From Janthinobacterium sp. LM6 (GTDB lineage: Bacteria > Pseudomonadota > Gammaproteobacteria > Burkholderiales > Burkholderiaceae_D), in the NCBI RefSeq assembly GCF_002002885.1, contig NZ_CP019510.1, positions 4,526,001 through 4,590,000 on the forward strand: a stretch of DNA of 64,000 nucleotides, in the 5' to 3' direction. Shown one piece after another: positions 1 to 11,000 of the stretch. The notes below the pieces were generated by a model. It was not told the origin of the DNA, searched no databases, and saw only the letters and a program-made list of their open reading frames with translations. The position numbers and the translations under genes are program-made. Position 1 is the stretch's first letter; each line of letters starts with the position of its first letter.

Positions 1-3000
1 TGCAATCGCTTGTGGCTGGCTTCGTACAAAGTCTTCAAAACTATGGTGCAAACCACGCATGGGAACGAACGCCTCTTCGCCACTTCCTGCCTGTAAAAGC
101 ACCGCCCGCTCAGCGGAGGGAATGATATCTAACGACAGTAACGTCGTTTGCGGCCTGAGATCGAGCGCATTGACCAGAGACAACAGGCATGTATCAAACA
201 GGCACACTACCTGCAGGGGGTCAAACGGCTGAACGATCTGCACGGTCAGCGACATGGTGTCACCGTGATCATCTACATCCGTATTCAGTGGGTAGTTGCT
301 GAATTCGGCAGAGGACAGGGCGGTGACGCCCTCCAGCCCGGTCGCATTGGTTTCACTGCTGTCCGGCGCAGAATATCGATAGTTAAACAGCGAGGAAAAC
401 AGCGCCGATTGAGCCGACATACCGCTGCAACGCTGTGCATTGCTTAATGACACCATTTCGCGCTCGATCAATTGCGCGAGTAGCGCGTGGCTAGCCAATA
501 CGCCATCGCGCACAGACAGTTCAGCGAGTTCAAGCCGGAATGGCAGAGTATTAACCATTAACCCCACGGCACGTGCGCCATCGGCACGCGACCGGCCAAA
601 CAGGACCGTACCGAAAACCACGTCGCTACGGTCAGCCAGCGTCGCCAAGACCCTGGACCAGGCCAGATGCATCAGGCTTGCTGCACTGACTCCTAGCGCC
701 TGAGCCTGGGCCTTCAGCCGCGTCACGCGTCCACTATCCAGCTTGACACTGGCAGAGCGCAAGGTATTGCCCGTCGTTTGAATATCACTGAGTCCATATG
801 GCAGAGTGGCTTCGGTCAACGTACCTAGCAGACTTGAAAAGAAATGCATGTGCTCAGGGCGTTGAGCAGCCTCCAAAGTGGCGCTGATCAAGGCACCATA
901 TGATGGCGGCGCGGGCAACGCGCTCGCCTGTCCATGCAGAATAGCGCGGACCTCATCGAGTACGATTTCCAGTGTCGTGTGATCGAGTACCAAGTGATGG
1001 CACAACAAGACCAGCAACCACCGTCCGCCGACGGGGTCAAAGCTGGCGGCCGCGTGCATAAGCGGGGCTTGGTTGAGGTTCAGGCGCATATGGCCTGGAT
1101 CGTAGCGTTGCCGTAGTGCGGCTTCCACATCCGGAACATTGCCGGCATGCCACTCCTCCACGCACAGCTTAACTTCGCGCAACACAACTTGGACAGGCTC
1201 GTTTATCCCCTCCCACAAGACTGCCGTACGCAAGGCATCGTGCCTGGCGATCACCAGGCGCAAGGCGTCGAGATAACCGTCGAGGCGAGCGCGATTATCG
1301 AAAGCCAGCAAGGTTTGCAGCAAGTATGCGTCACCTTGCTCTGCAGCGATTGAATGATAAAGTATGCCCTCCTGCAAGGCCGTCAAAGGAAATACATCCT
1401 TGATATTGGCGCTGCCGCCTGAAACCTGCGCCTCTATGCGTGCCATGTCAGGCTGGCTCAACACCGTCAAGATGCTGGCCGTCGGCGCGGTCGGCGCCAT
1501 TGCGTCCTGCGAGACGCAGCTGGCGGCTATTCCTGCCGGCGTCGGGGTTTTATACAACTGAGCAATACTGCACTCCAAGCCTGCCTGATGTAGGTGAGCG
1601 ACCAATTCAATAGCTAGCAGCGAATGCCCGCCCAGCTGGAAGAAGTTATCATCACGACTAATCTTGGACACGCCTAACAATGAAGACCAGATGGCGACGA
1701 TGTGTTCTTCCGTCTGCGAAATCGGAGCACTGTAACTGCGGTCGCCAAACGCATCATCTTCGGGCGCTGGCAGAGCACTCCGGTCCAACTTTCCATTAAC
1801 CGTCAGCGGGAGCGCCGCCAGCCTCACCAATGCCGCAGGCAGCGAAGCAGCAGCCAGGTTCTGCTCCAGGTGCATCCGCAAGACGTCAAGCGGCGCCGGT
1901 GCTACCCCTGGTCGGTCGCAGAAATATGCCAGCAATTGAGTTTGACCTGACGTCGAACGATGTATCACCGCAATCGCATCGAGCACCTGCGGGTGTATAC
2001 GCAGACACTCTGCGATTTCGCCCAATTCGATGCGTATGCCTCGGATTTTTACCTGCTGATCGTTGCGTCCGATGTAATCAAGATTGCCATCGACACGCTG
2101 GCAGACAAGATCGCCCGTGCGGTACATACGGGCCTGCGGCAGGTCGGAAAACGGATCAGCGAGGAATCGTTCCGCGGTCAGTTCAGGCTGGCCAAGATAC
2201 CCGCGCGCCACCCCCGCGCCACCGATATACAGTTCGCCAACCACACCGAGTGGCACCGGTTGCAGCAATGCGTCCAGCACATACAACTTGACGTTTGCCA
2301 TCGGCGTGCCGATAGGCGCTACGCCCTCAATGCCAGGTTCGCATTCGTATATGCTTGCGCATACAGTCGCCTCGGTAGGACCATAAGCATTGATCAGCCG
2401 CCGTCCTTTCGCCCAGCGCTGCGCCAATCCAGAAGGTGCAGCTTCTCCCGCAATGACAAGTGTCCGTATACAGGCCAGTGGCGCGGGATCATCTAGCGCA
2501 CTCAGCACCGCAGGGGGAATAGTCGCGAGCGTAATCTGACGTTCATGCACCACATCGACTAAGGACGGACCGGCCAGCACAACGTCCGCCGCTACGAGGT
2601 GCAGCGATGCACCACTGCAGAGAGTGACGAAGACTTCTGAAACGCAGGCATCGAAGCTAGGCGAAGCATACTGAAGCACGCGACTATGTCCATCCACGCC
2701 GAACGCTAACGCTTGCGCTGCAATCAAATTGCACACGCTACCGTGTTCCACCATCACGCCCTTGGGCCGGCCTGTTGATCCTGATGTGAAAATAACATAC
2801 GCCAATGACCGGGGCCCAACACCAGCGACAGCCGGTGCGGATGCTATCGCCATCGCCCCGTTCAGAGGTATATCGATAGCAAGGACCTGAAACGCCGACT
2901 GATCCAAACGCGACGCCAATGATGAAGTGGAAAACAGGACGGTCGGCGAGACATCGTCAAGCATGTTGGCAATGCGCTGTGAAGGATAGCGTGGATCGAT

Positions 3001-6000
3001 CGGTACAAATGCCCCTCCCGCTTTCAACACGGCGAGCATCGCGATCACCATATCAATACCCCGTTCCAGGAAAACAGCCACGAGCCGCTCCGGCCCTACA
3101 CCACGTTCCTGCAAAGCCTGCGCCCAGCAGTTCATCTCCAATTCCAATTGATGGAAGGTGAGTTGTCGCTCGCCATCATCGAGGGCCAGCGAATTAGGGG
3201 ACAGTCGCGCTTGCAGCGCAAACATTTCATGCACAAGTCCGGCTTGGGGCGTATCCGCCACATGGGAATTGAAGCCATATAGCAATTGCTCACGCTCGCT
3301 CGAGGAAAGAATGTCAATGGCCTGCATTGGTTTCTTGCCACCTTCTGTTAAAGCCTGACAGAGTCCAGCGAGCGCTGCCTGCACATAACCGAGGATACGC
3401 TCGCAATCAAGCTCGCAATGCACTTGCAACGTTAGCAAGAACCCGTCCCCATGGTCGTCAACCGACAGGCCAAGCGGATAATTGCTGCGTTCTTCGCTAT
3501 GCAGCATGGCGATGCCGTCCCAAAGCGCAGCAGCGGCGGGATCGCGCTGCCCCTCGATCAAGCGGACATGACGGTAATTCAGCAACGCGGTGAATAGCGG
3601 CAGGCCGGTCGGAATGCCACTGCAGCGCTGAGCCAGCGCCAGGGCCGTCTGTTCATGCGACAACAATCGCGCCAAAGAAGCAGCTGTCTCGGTCACAACC
3701 TCCTCTGCGCTGTGCCGGTCCAATGCGACACGCAAGGGCAGTGTGTTAATGAACAGTCCCATGGCGTGTTCAATGCCGGCAGATCCGCCTTGGCGTCCAG
3801 AAAGAACAGTGCCGAACACTACGTCCTCATGCCCGCTAGTGCGCGCCACCACCAAGGCCCAAGCCACGTGGAAGAGGACGGCTGTCGATACTTGCCAGTG
3901 ACTGGCCATCTCACGGAGACTGGCAGCCAGGCTGGCCGGCACGACAGCACGTACTTCCTGCAGGTTGTCGCCTTCCCCCAGAATGTCCATCAGGCCATAA
4001 GGGGCAGTCGGAGCGAACACGTCAGCCAATTGTGCTTTGAAATGGAGCTCCTGCTGGCTGGTGTCCTGCTTCAGAATCTGCTCCATGAACTGGCGATACG
4101 GCCAGCTTGGCATCAATTCGTGTGCGCGCCCAAGCATCACAGCCTCGATTTCATTACTGATTAACTGAAGCGTGTAGTTGTCGCTAATTAAATGATGGTC
4201 CAGCATGGCGAGTAGCCACCGACGATTATCGAAATCGTAGGTCACTTGCAGCCTAAGAAGAGGCGCGCGCGTCAGATCCAAACGTATCCGCTGAGGATTG
4301 GTGGCTTCCAACAAGGCGGCTAAGGGATCGTCCCCCTGGCTCAATGCGAGTTCTTGGACGGGTACTACAGCGCGCCGCTGCACTACCTGCTGCGCTTGAC
4401 GCAAGCCCGTCGAGTGGAAGGAAGTACGGAAAATATCGTGTCGCGCCACTACAGTTTGCAATGCGTCAACAAACTGATCGAGCGTGGATCGCATGCTGAA
4501 GGCATAGACCGAACGTATCTGATAGGCGTCGCCTTCGGTTTGCAGGCTGTGATGAAATAACATGCCAGCCTGCAACGAAGAGACGGGGTAAATATCTTGG
4601 ATCGCCTCCGCGCCACCCTCGACAGCGCGTTCTATACTCGCGAGTTCTTCATCGGTCAAGTCAGACAGCGGCACCATTTCCGCCTCAAGGTGGGTGCAGC
4701 CTTCCGGAATTCCGCTGACGCACGCGGCTGTCACGTGATCGACCGAATTGCTCACCAATAATGCTAAATCTGCCAATGTGGCGGCGCCATAAACGGCGCG
4801 AGCATCCAGGCGAAAACCTTGTTGACGCAGCAACTGTGTCATGCGCACCAGCAGCATGGAGTGCCCGCCCAGCGCAAAAAAATGTTCATCGCGTCCCACC
4901 CGCTCCAGACCCAGGATAGTGCACCAGACTTGAGCGATGGTCTCTTCCACTTGCCCGCGTGGAGCCACATAGACACGCGCAGCCGACATTTCCGGCCGGG
5001 GTAGCGCAGCCTTGTCGAGTTTCCCATTGCCAGTCAAGGGCCAGTGATCCACCGCCACAAATGCTACCGGCACCATGTAGTCAGGCAGACGTACCGCCAG
5101 TTCGGTGCGCAGCGAAGCGCTGTCGCAACCATCAGCCGCACCCTGCACATACGCCACCAAGCGGGTGCCGGCAGGCGAGCTGTCGGCCAGTACCACCGCG
5201 TCGGCAACGCCAGTACAGGCGCGCAAGGCCGATTCGATATCACCCAGTTCGATGCGGAAGCCACGGATCTTCACCTGGTGGTCACTGCGGCCCAGATATT
5301 CAAGCTCGCCGTCATGCGTGTAGCGCGCCAGGTCGCCGGAACGGTACAGCCGTTCGCCCGCACCCAGTTCCGGATGCGCCACGAAGCGCTCCGCCGTCAG
5401 CTCCGGACGGTTCAGATAGCCGCCTGCCACGCCAGCGCCTCCCACGCACAGCTCGCCCACCACGCCGGTCGGTACCGGCTCTCCCCAGGCATCGAGCAGC
5501 CACAGCGTCAGGTCCGGAATGGGACGACCGATCAGGCTGCCCAGATTGCGCTGCGCGTCGATCTGGCGGATCCGGCGGTAACTCACGTGCACTGTCGTTT
5601 CCGTGATGCCGTACATATTCACCAGCTCCGGCGCCGTGTCGCTGTGTCGCTCGAACCACGGCTGCAGCTTGTCCAGGGCCAATGCCTCGCCGCCAAACAC
5701 CACCGTGCGCAACGCCAGCGGCGCCGGCGTCAACTGGTCCTGCTCGCTGAAGGCATAGAACGCCGACGGCGTCTGGTTCAGCACCGTCACTCGCTGGTCC
5801 CGCACCAGCTGGTAGAAGTCCGGCGTCGATTGCGCCACCGCGCGCGGCACCACCACCAGGCGCCCGCCATGCAGCAGCGCGCCCCAAATTTCCCAGACCG
5901 AGAAGTCGAAGGCGTAGGAATGGAACAGGCACCAGCAATCTTGCTCATTGAAGCGATACCATGGCGCCGTACTGGAGAACAGGCGCGCCACATTCGCGTG

Positions 6001-8058
6001 CGATACCATCACCCCCTTCGGCTGTCCTGTCGAACCCGAGGTATAGATCACGTACGCCTGGTCATCCGCATGTCCCGCAACAGGCGTCCAATCGCCGTCG
6101 GGTTCCGGCATGGCGCCGTCATCCAGCAACAACACCGTGCATCCCTTGGCCACCAAGTGGCGCGTGGACGCCTGCGCCAGCACGATGCTGATTGCCGCGT
6201 CGCCTAGCATGAAGGCGATGCGCTCGCCCGGATAGATCGGATCGAGCGGAACATAGCTGGCGCCGCACTTGAGAATGGCGAGGATACCCACCACCACCTC
6301 GCCCGAGCGCTCCAGGCACAGCCCGACCCGCGTGCCCGGCATGACCCCCGCCGTCTGCAGGCGTTGCGCCAGACCGTTCGCCGCGCGCTCCAACTCGCCG
6401 TAAGACCACTGCCGTTCACCATCGATCAGCGCCACCGCCTCCGATTGCGATGCCGCCCGCAGCGCGAACGCCTGATGCAGGCACGTAGCCTCCGCAGGCA
6501 CCAGCGTCGCCCGGCCGGCATCGAGCAACGCCGCACGGCTGCCTCTGTCGATCAGCGACAATCGGGCCATTGGCGCATCCGGGGCGGCCAATACCGCGTC
6601 GAGCAGGCAGACAAAACTGTCGGCCAGGTGCCTGATCGTCGCCGGCGCAAACAGGTCGCTGCAATAAATCCACGACATGGCCAGGCCTGATCCATCGTCC
6701 TTTACATCGAGCGTCAGGTCGAACTGCGCCGTGCGCTGCGCCGACTCCATCGGCGTCACGCTCACTCCAGCCAGCGAGCCCGATTCCTGTTCATTATTCT
6801 GCAACGACAGCATGACCTGGAACAGCGTCGAATAACTGAGCGAACGCGCCGGATTGAGCGCCTCCACCAATTCATTGAACGGCAGCTGCTGGTGCGCATA
6901 CGCCTCCAGTCCAGTCTCTCTGCATTGGCGCAGCAGATCCGCAAAACTGCCCTCACCGTCGATCTGCGCCCGCAGCACCAGGGTGTTGACGAAGAAACCG
7001 ATCAGCGCGGCCACCTCTGGCTGTTCCCGATTGGCTATCGGCGTGCCTATGACGATATCACCGGCGCCGCTGTAGCGCGACAGCAGCGCGCTGAACGCTG
7101 CGTGCAAGCCCATGAACAGGGTTGCGCCCTGTACGCGGCACGCCGCCATCAGCCGCGCACTCAGCTCCGCATCCAGACGGCTGCGGTGCAATCCGCCACG
7201 AAAACTTTGCTGCGTGGGACGCGGATAGTCCAGCGGCAGGCTGTGCACCGTCGGCAGGCCAGCCAGCTTTTCTTCCCAGTAGCGCAATTGCTGCGCATGG
7301 CGAGCCTGCTGCGGCGCCTGCTGCTGCCAGTACGCGTAGTCCGCGTACTGGACCGGCAACGCTGGCAGCACCGGCGTCCGCCCCTGCGCCAGCGCCGCAT
7401 AAGCCTCGCAGCACTCGCGCACCAAAATCGCACTGGACCACCCGTCCGAGGCGATGTGATGCATCACCAGCACCAGCACATGCCGCTCATCCGACAAGCG
7501 CAACACGCGGCCCCGCAGCGGCAGATCACTGTCGAGGGCGAACGGGCGCGCGCATTCCGCCTCGACCGCCTGCTCCAGCGCTTGCGGCGTGATTTCATCG
7601 ACCGGCAACTCGAACGCCGTTACCTCGCGCACCTCCTGCCGCACCGTGCCGGCATCGCTGGTGTAGACTGTGCGCAGCACCTCGTGCCGCTGCACCACTG
7701 TTAGCAGCGCCGCATGCAACAGCTCCAGGTTCAGCGCGCCGCCCAGTTCCAGCACCTGAGGCATGTGGTACTGCGTGCTGGTGCCACCATTAAAATGGTC
7801 AATCAGCCACAAACCCTGCTGACTAGATGACAGAGGACAAGATTCACCCTTCGATACGTGCGCCGTGATCAGCTGTTGCGCCGCCCTGGCAGCCCGCTCC
7901 ACAAAGTGCCGTTCCAGCGCATCGCGCTGCAGACGTAACTCTCCAAGTAGGTCATCACCGATTTCCTGCGGCCTGGCGCCGATGAACAGACGCCCATCCT
8001 TGAGGCCAATTGAAATATTTCGCGTTTCAAGCGCTTGCAGTAACTCATGTAATTTCAT
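1..8058 (-). CDS. Nonribosomal peptide synthetase, second gene of operon (partial, runs off left edge)
   Basis: The gene starts with ATG at 8058, sharing an ATGA overlap with the stop of the preceding NRPS gene, and stays open to base 1. Residues 1-55 resemble a TubC-type N-terminal docking domain. Next come a condensation domain (HHxxxDG as HHIASDG, about residue 200), an adenylation domain (YTSGSTG about 678) and a carrier domain (GGHSM about 1063). A second module follows: condensation (HHLISDN about 1287), adenylation (FTSGSTG about 1758) and carrier (GGHSLL about 2143). A third condensation domain (HHLVLDH about 2354) comes last, and the first residues of another adenylation domain reach the edge. 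By alignment to the GrsA pocket, the first adenylation code reads DFWNVGMVHK, one conservative change from the known Thr code. The second reads DASTVAAVCK, a known Tyr code. It should extend the peptide started by the upstream protein with Thr, then Tyr, then further residues. No thioesterase is visible. Confidence 0.93.
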   Translation of the reverse strand, partial: MKLHELLQALETRNISIGLKDGRLFIGARPQEIGDDLLGELRLQRDALERHFVERAARAAQQLITAHVSKGESCPLSSSQQGLWLIDHFNGGTSTQYHMPQVLELGGALNLELLHAALLTVVQRHEVLRTVYTSDAGTVRQEVREVTAFELPVDEITPQALEQAVEAECARPFALDSDLPLRGRVLRLSDERHVLVLVMHHIASDGWSSAILVRECCEAYAALAQGRTPVLPALPVQYADYAYWQQQAPQQARHAQQLRYWEEKLAGLPTVHSLPLDYPRPTQQSFRGGLHRSRLDAELSARLMAACRVQGATLFMGLHAAFSALLSRYSGAGDIVIGTPIANREQPEVAALIGFFVNTLVLRAQIDGEGSFADLLRQCRETGLEAYAHQQLPFNELVEALNPARSLSYSTLFQVMLSLQNNEQESGSLAGVSVTPMESAQRTAQFDLTLDVKDDGSGLAMSWIYCSDLFAPATIRHLADSFVCLLDAVLAAPDAPMARLSLIDRGSRAALLDAGRATLVPAEATCLHQAFALRAASQSEAVALIDGERQWSYGELERAANGLAQRLQTAGVMPGTRVGLCLERSGEVVVGILAILKCGASYVPLDPIYPGERIAFMLGDAAISIVLAQASTRHLVAKGCTVLLLDDGAMPEPDGDWTPVAGHADDQAYVIYTSGSTGQPKGVMVSHANVARLFSSTAPWYRFNEQDCWCLFHSYAFDFSVWEIWGALLHGGRLVVVPRAVAQSTPDFYQLVRDQRVTVLNQTPSAFYAFSEQDQLTPAPLALRTVVFGGEALALDKLQPWFERHSDTAPELVNMYGITETTVHVSYRRIRQIDAQRNLGSLIGRPIPDLTLWLLDAWGEPVPTGVVGELCVGGAGVAGGYLNRPELTAERFVAHPELGAGERLYRSGDLARYTHDGELEYLGRSDHQVKIRGFRIELGDIESALRACTGVADAVVLADSSPAGTRLVAYVQGAADGCDSASLRTELAVRLPDYMVPVAFVAVDHWPLTGNGKLDKAALPRPEMSAARVYVAPRGQVEETIAQVWCTILGLERVGRDEHFFALGGHSMLLVRMTQLLRQQGFRLDARAVYGAATLADLALLVSNSVDHVTAACVSGIPEGCTHLEAEMVPLSDLTDEELASIERAVEGGAEAIQDIYPVSSLQAGMLFHHSLQTEGDAYQIRSVYAFSMRSTLDQFVDALQTVVARHDIFRTSFHSTGLRQAQQVVQRRAVVPVQELALSQGDDPLAALLEATNPQRIRLDLTRAPLLRLQVTYDFDNRRWLLAMLDHHLISDNYTLQLISNEIEAVMLGRAHELMPSWPYRQFMEQILKQDTSQQELHFKAQLADVFAPTAPYGLMDILGEGDNLQEVRAVVPASLAASLREMASHWQVSTAVLFHVAWALVVARTSGHEDVVFGTVLSGRQGGSAGIEHAMGLFINTLPLRVALDRHSAEEVVTETAASLARLLSHEQTALALAQRCSGIPTGLPLFTALLNYRHVRLIEGQRDPAAAALWDGIAMLHSEERSNYPLGLSVDDHGDGFLLTLQVHCELDCERILGYVQAALAGLCQALTEGGKKPMQAIDILSSSEREQLLYGFNSHVADTPQAGLVHEMFALQARLSPNSLALDDGERQLTFHQLELEMNCWAQALQERGVGPERLVAVFLERGIDMVIAMLAVLKAGGAFVPIDPRYPSQRIANMLDDVSPTVLFSTSSLASRLDQSAFQVLAIDIPLNGAMAIASAPAVAGVGPRSLAYVIFTSGSTGRPKGVMVEHGSVCNLIAAQALAFGVDGHSRVLQYASPSFDACVSEVFVTLCSGASLHLVAADVVLAGPSLVDVVHERQITLATIPPAVLSALDDPAPLACIRTLVIAGEAAPSGLAQRWAKGRRLINAYGPTEATVCASIYECEPGIEGVAPIGTPMANVKLYVLDALLQPVPLGVVGELYIGGAGVARGYLGQPELTAERFLADPFSDLPQARMYRTGDLVCQRVDGNLDYIGRNDQQVKIRGIRIELGEIAECLRIHPQVLDAIAVIHRSTSGQTQLLAYFCDRPGVAPAPLDVLRMHLEQNLAAASLPAALVRLAALPLTVNGKLDRSALPAPEDDAFGDRSYSAPISQTEEHIVAIWSSLLGVSKISRDDNFFQLGGHSLLAIELVAHLHQAGLECSIAQLYKTPTPAGIAASCVSQDAMAPTAPTASILTVLSQPDMARIEAQVSGGSANIKDVFPLTALQEGILYHSIAAEQGDAYLLQTLLAFDNRARLDGYLDALRLVIARHDALRTAVLWEGINEPVQVVLREVKLCVEEWHAGNVPDVEAALRQRYDPGHMRLNLNQAPLMHAAASFDPVGGRWLLVLLCHHLVLDHTTLEIVLDEVRAILHGQASALPAPPSYGALISATLEAAQRPEHMHFFSSLLGTLTEATLPYGLSDIQTTGNTLRSASVKLDSGRVTRLKAQAQALGVSAASLMHLAWSRVLATLADRSDVVFGTVLFGRSRADGARAVGLMVNTLPFRLELAELSVRDGVLASHALLAQLIEREMVSLSNAQRCSGMSAQSALFSSLFNYRYSAPDSSETNATGLEGVTALSSAEFSNYPLNTDVDDHGDTMSLTVQIVQPFDPLQVVCLFDTCLLSLVNALDLRPQTTLLSLDIIPSAERAVLLQAGSGEEAFVPMRGLHHSFEDFVRSQPQAIA
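5075..6516 (-). repeat. Adenylation-domain direct repeat, copy 1 (partner at 8467-9908)
   Basis: About 1.44 kb is nearly identical to 8467-9908, offset by 3392 bases and in the same orientation. It covers the adenylation domain from its N-terminal boundary to just before the C-terminal NGK motif. Identity collapses at both ends, so the unit is essentially one adenylation core. Most scattered differences are single bases about every 100 nt or more, but they cluster at the pocket segments. Confidence 0.93.
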
Positions 8059-11000
8059 AACCAGAACCCCTCGCTAGTATCCTGAACATTGGCGCTCAGA
8101 CGCACGCTCAATGCATTTTCTTCAATTAACGTAGCAATCATTCCGGCCTGCAAATGCAATACGCTTTGTTCAAAAATTTTGTTCAAGCTAAAGTCCATAT
8201 AGAAGGTGTCGCGAATGGTCGATGTCAAGCGCATGGCCAGCAGGGAATGGCCACCCAATGCGAAGAAATCGCTATGACGGCTGATGGGCCCCACTCCAAG
8301 CAGCTCTTGCCAGATAGCGGCCAAGGTACTCTCCACCTCCCCTTCCGGGGCGGCGAAATCTGCATCGGTAACAGCATTCATGTCGGGAGCAGGCAGTGCA
8401 CGGCGATCGAGTTTCCCATTCGCTGTCAGCGGCCAAACCGTCACCGAAATGTACAGCGACGGCACCATGTAGTCCGGCAGGCGTACCGCCAGTTCGGTGC
8501 GCAGCGAAGCGCTGTCGCAACCATCAGCCGCACCCTGCACATACGCCACCAAGCGGGTGCCGGCAGGCGAGCTGTCGGCCAGTACCACCGCGTCGGCAAC
8601 GCCCGTACAGGCGCGCAAGGCCGATTCGATATCACCCAGCTCGATGCGGAAGCCACGGATCTTCACCTGGTGGTCACTGCGGCCCAGATATTCAAGCTCG
8701 CCGTCATGCGTGTAGCGCGCCAGGTCGCCGGAACGGTACAGCCGTTCGCCCGCACCCAGTTCCGGATGCGCCACGAAGCGCTCCGCCGTCAGCTCCGGAC
8801 GGTTCAGATAGCCGCCTGCCACGCCAGCGCCTCCCACGCACAGCTCGCCCACCACGCCGGTCGGTACCGGCTCTCCCCAGGCATCGAGCAGCCACAGCGT
8901 CAGGTCCGGAATGGGACGACCGATCAGGCTGCCCAGATTGCGCTGCGCGTCGATCTGGCGGATCCGGCGGTAACTCACGTGCACCGTCGTTTCCGTGATG
9001 CCGTACATATTCACCAGCTCCGGCGCCGTGTCGCTGTGTCGCTCGAACCATGACTGAAGCTTGTCCAGGGCCAATGCCTCGCCGGCAAACACCACCGTGC
9101 GCAAGGCCAGTGACATCGGCGTCAACTGATCCTGCTCGCTGAAGGCATAGAACGCCGACGGCGTCTGGTTCAGCACCGTCACTCGCTGGTCCCGCACCAG
9201 CTGGTAGAAGTCCGGCGTCGATTGCGCCACCGCGCGCGGCACCACCACCAGGCGCCCGCCATGCAGCAGCGCGCCCCAAATTTCCCAGACCGAGACATCG
9301 AAGGCATAGGAATGGAACAGGCACCAGCAATCTTGCTCATTGAAGCGATACCATGGCGCCGTACTGGAGAACAGACGCGCCACATTCGCGTGCGATACCA
9401 TCACCCCCTTCGGCTGTCCTGTCGAACCCGAGGTATAGATCACGTACGCCTGGTCATCCGCATGTCCCGCAACAGGCGCCCAATCGCCGTCGGGTTCCGG
9501 CATGGCGCCGTCATCCAGCAACAACACCGTGCATCCCTTGGCCACCAAGTGGCGCGTGGACGCCTGCGCCAGCACGATGCTGATTGCCGCGTCGCCCAGC
9601 ATGAAGGCGATGCGCTCGCCCGGATAGATCGGATCGAGCGGAACATAGCTGGCGCCGCACTTGAGAATGGCGAGGATACCCACCACCACCTCGCCCGAGC
9701 GCTCCAGGCACAGTCCGACCCGCGTGCCCGGCATGACCCCCGCCGTCTGCAGGCGTTGCGCCAGGCCGTTCGCCGCGCGCTCCAACTCGCCGTAAGACCA
9801 CTGCCGTTCACCATCGATCAGCGCCACCGCCTCCAATTGCGATGCCGCCCGCAGCGCGAACGCCTGATGCAGGCACGTAGCCTCCGCAGGCACCAGCGTC
9901 GCCCGGCCGTCTTGAAGCAGCTTCGTTCGCTCAGCTTGGGGCAATACACCGATTGTCAGCAAAGGCGTAGCCCGCGATCGTTCGATCGCACAAAGGAAGG
10001 CTTCCAGCGTGGCTTGCATGGCATCGAGTACCTGCTGGGTATCGACGCCTTGATCACATTGCAGATAAAGAGAAAAGTCTGACGCTAAGTCCTCTACCGT
10101 TAGGCTAAGCGGATAGATATTCCATTCGTTCAACTCGACTTGGTCAACAACCTCCCATTGCGTGGAAGGTACGCTTTGCGTATGCACATAATTGAGTGCG
10201 GCAGTAAACAGGGGCATCGGTGCGGCGACGCAGCTGCAGCGCTGCGTATCGACCAAATTCGCATGCTCATGGGGTATAAGCTGACGCAGCAGATTTTGCG
10301 ACTGCTGCAACCCATCCTCGACCGACATGCCATCCAGCCTCAAGCGGAAAGGCAAAGTATTGATCAATGGTCCGAACATGCGCTCTATATCCGGCACATT
10401 GCGTAGTCGGCCTGAAAATACCGTGCCGAATACTATATCTGTGCTCCCGGAGGTCTTTGCAATCAGCAGCGCCCACACGAGGTGGAATAAAGCCACTGGT
10501 GTAACGCCCTCCAGCCGGCAACGGTTTCGGATCGCTTTAGCCAGCTCTGAATCCAACGCACGGTGGGCGAGTGGCGCCCGACTTTTCTTGTTACGTAGGG
10601 CTGCCAAGCGAAACGGCAACGAAGGCTCGTTGAAATCACCAAGCAAACCTTCGAAAAACGTCTGACTGCGAGCGCGCTCTTCTGCCTCTGCGTGGTACAG
10701 CGATGAAATGAAATCGCGATAACGCGCAGGCCGAGGCAATTCCACTCCCGCATGTGTAACAAGTTGCTGAACCTCTGCCACAAGTAGGTCCTGGGACGAA
10801 TGGTCTCCGATGATATGGTGGGCCAATAACAGCAAATATACTGGCTGCTGGGGGCCATCCGATGCCACATGTACCTGCAGCAGTGGTGCGGATTGCAGGT
10901 TAATGCAAATCCTGCCTGGCTGCGCCTTTTGGCGGAGTTGCTGCAGCGCATTGCCCTCAGGCGCATGGAAAACGGCCAGTTCTGCTTCTCTCAATACCAC

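Noticed and set aside
5044-6207. Long plus-strand open frames inside the NRPS genes (also 8154-9053, 9222-10082)
   Set aside because: They are antisense frames in GC-rich DNA, rich in Arg, His and Gln, without motifs or ribosome binding sites. The minus-strand NRPS reading is unambiguous.
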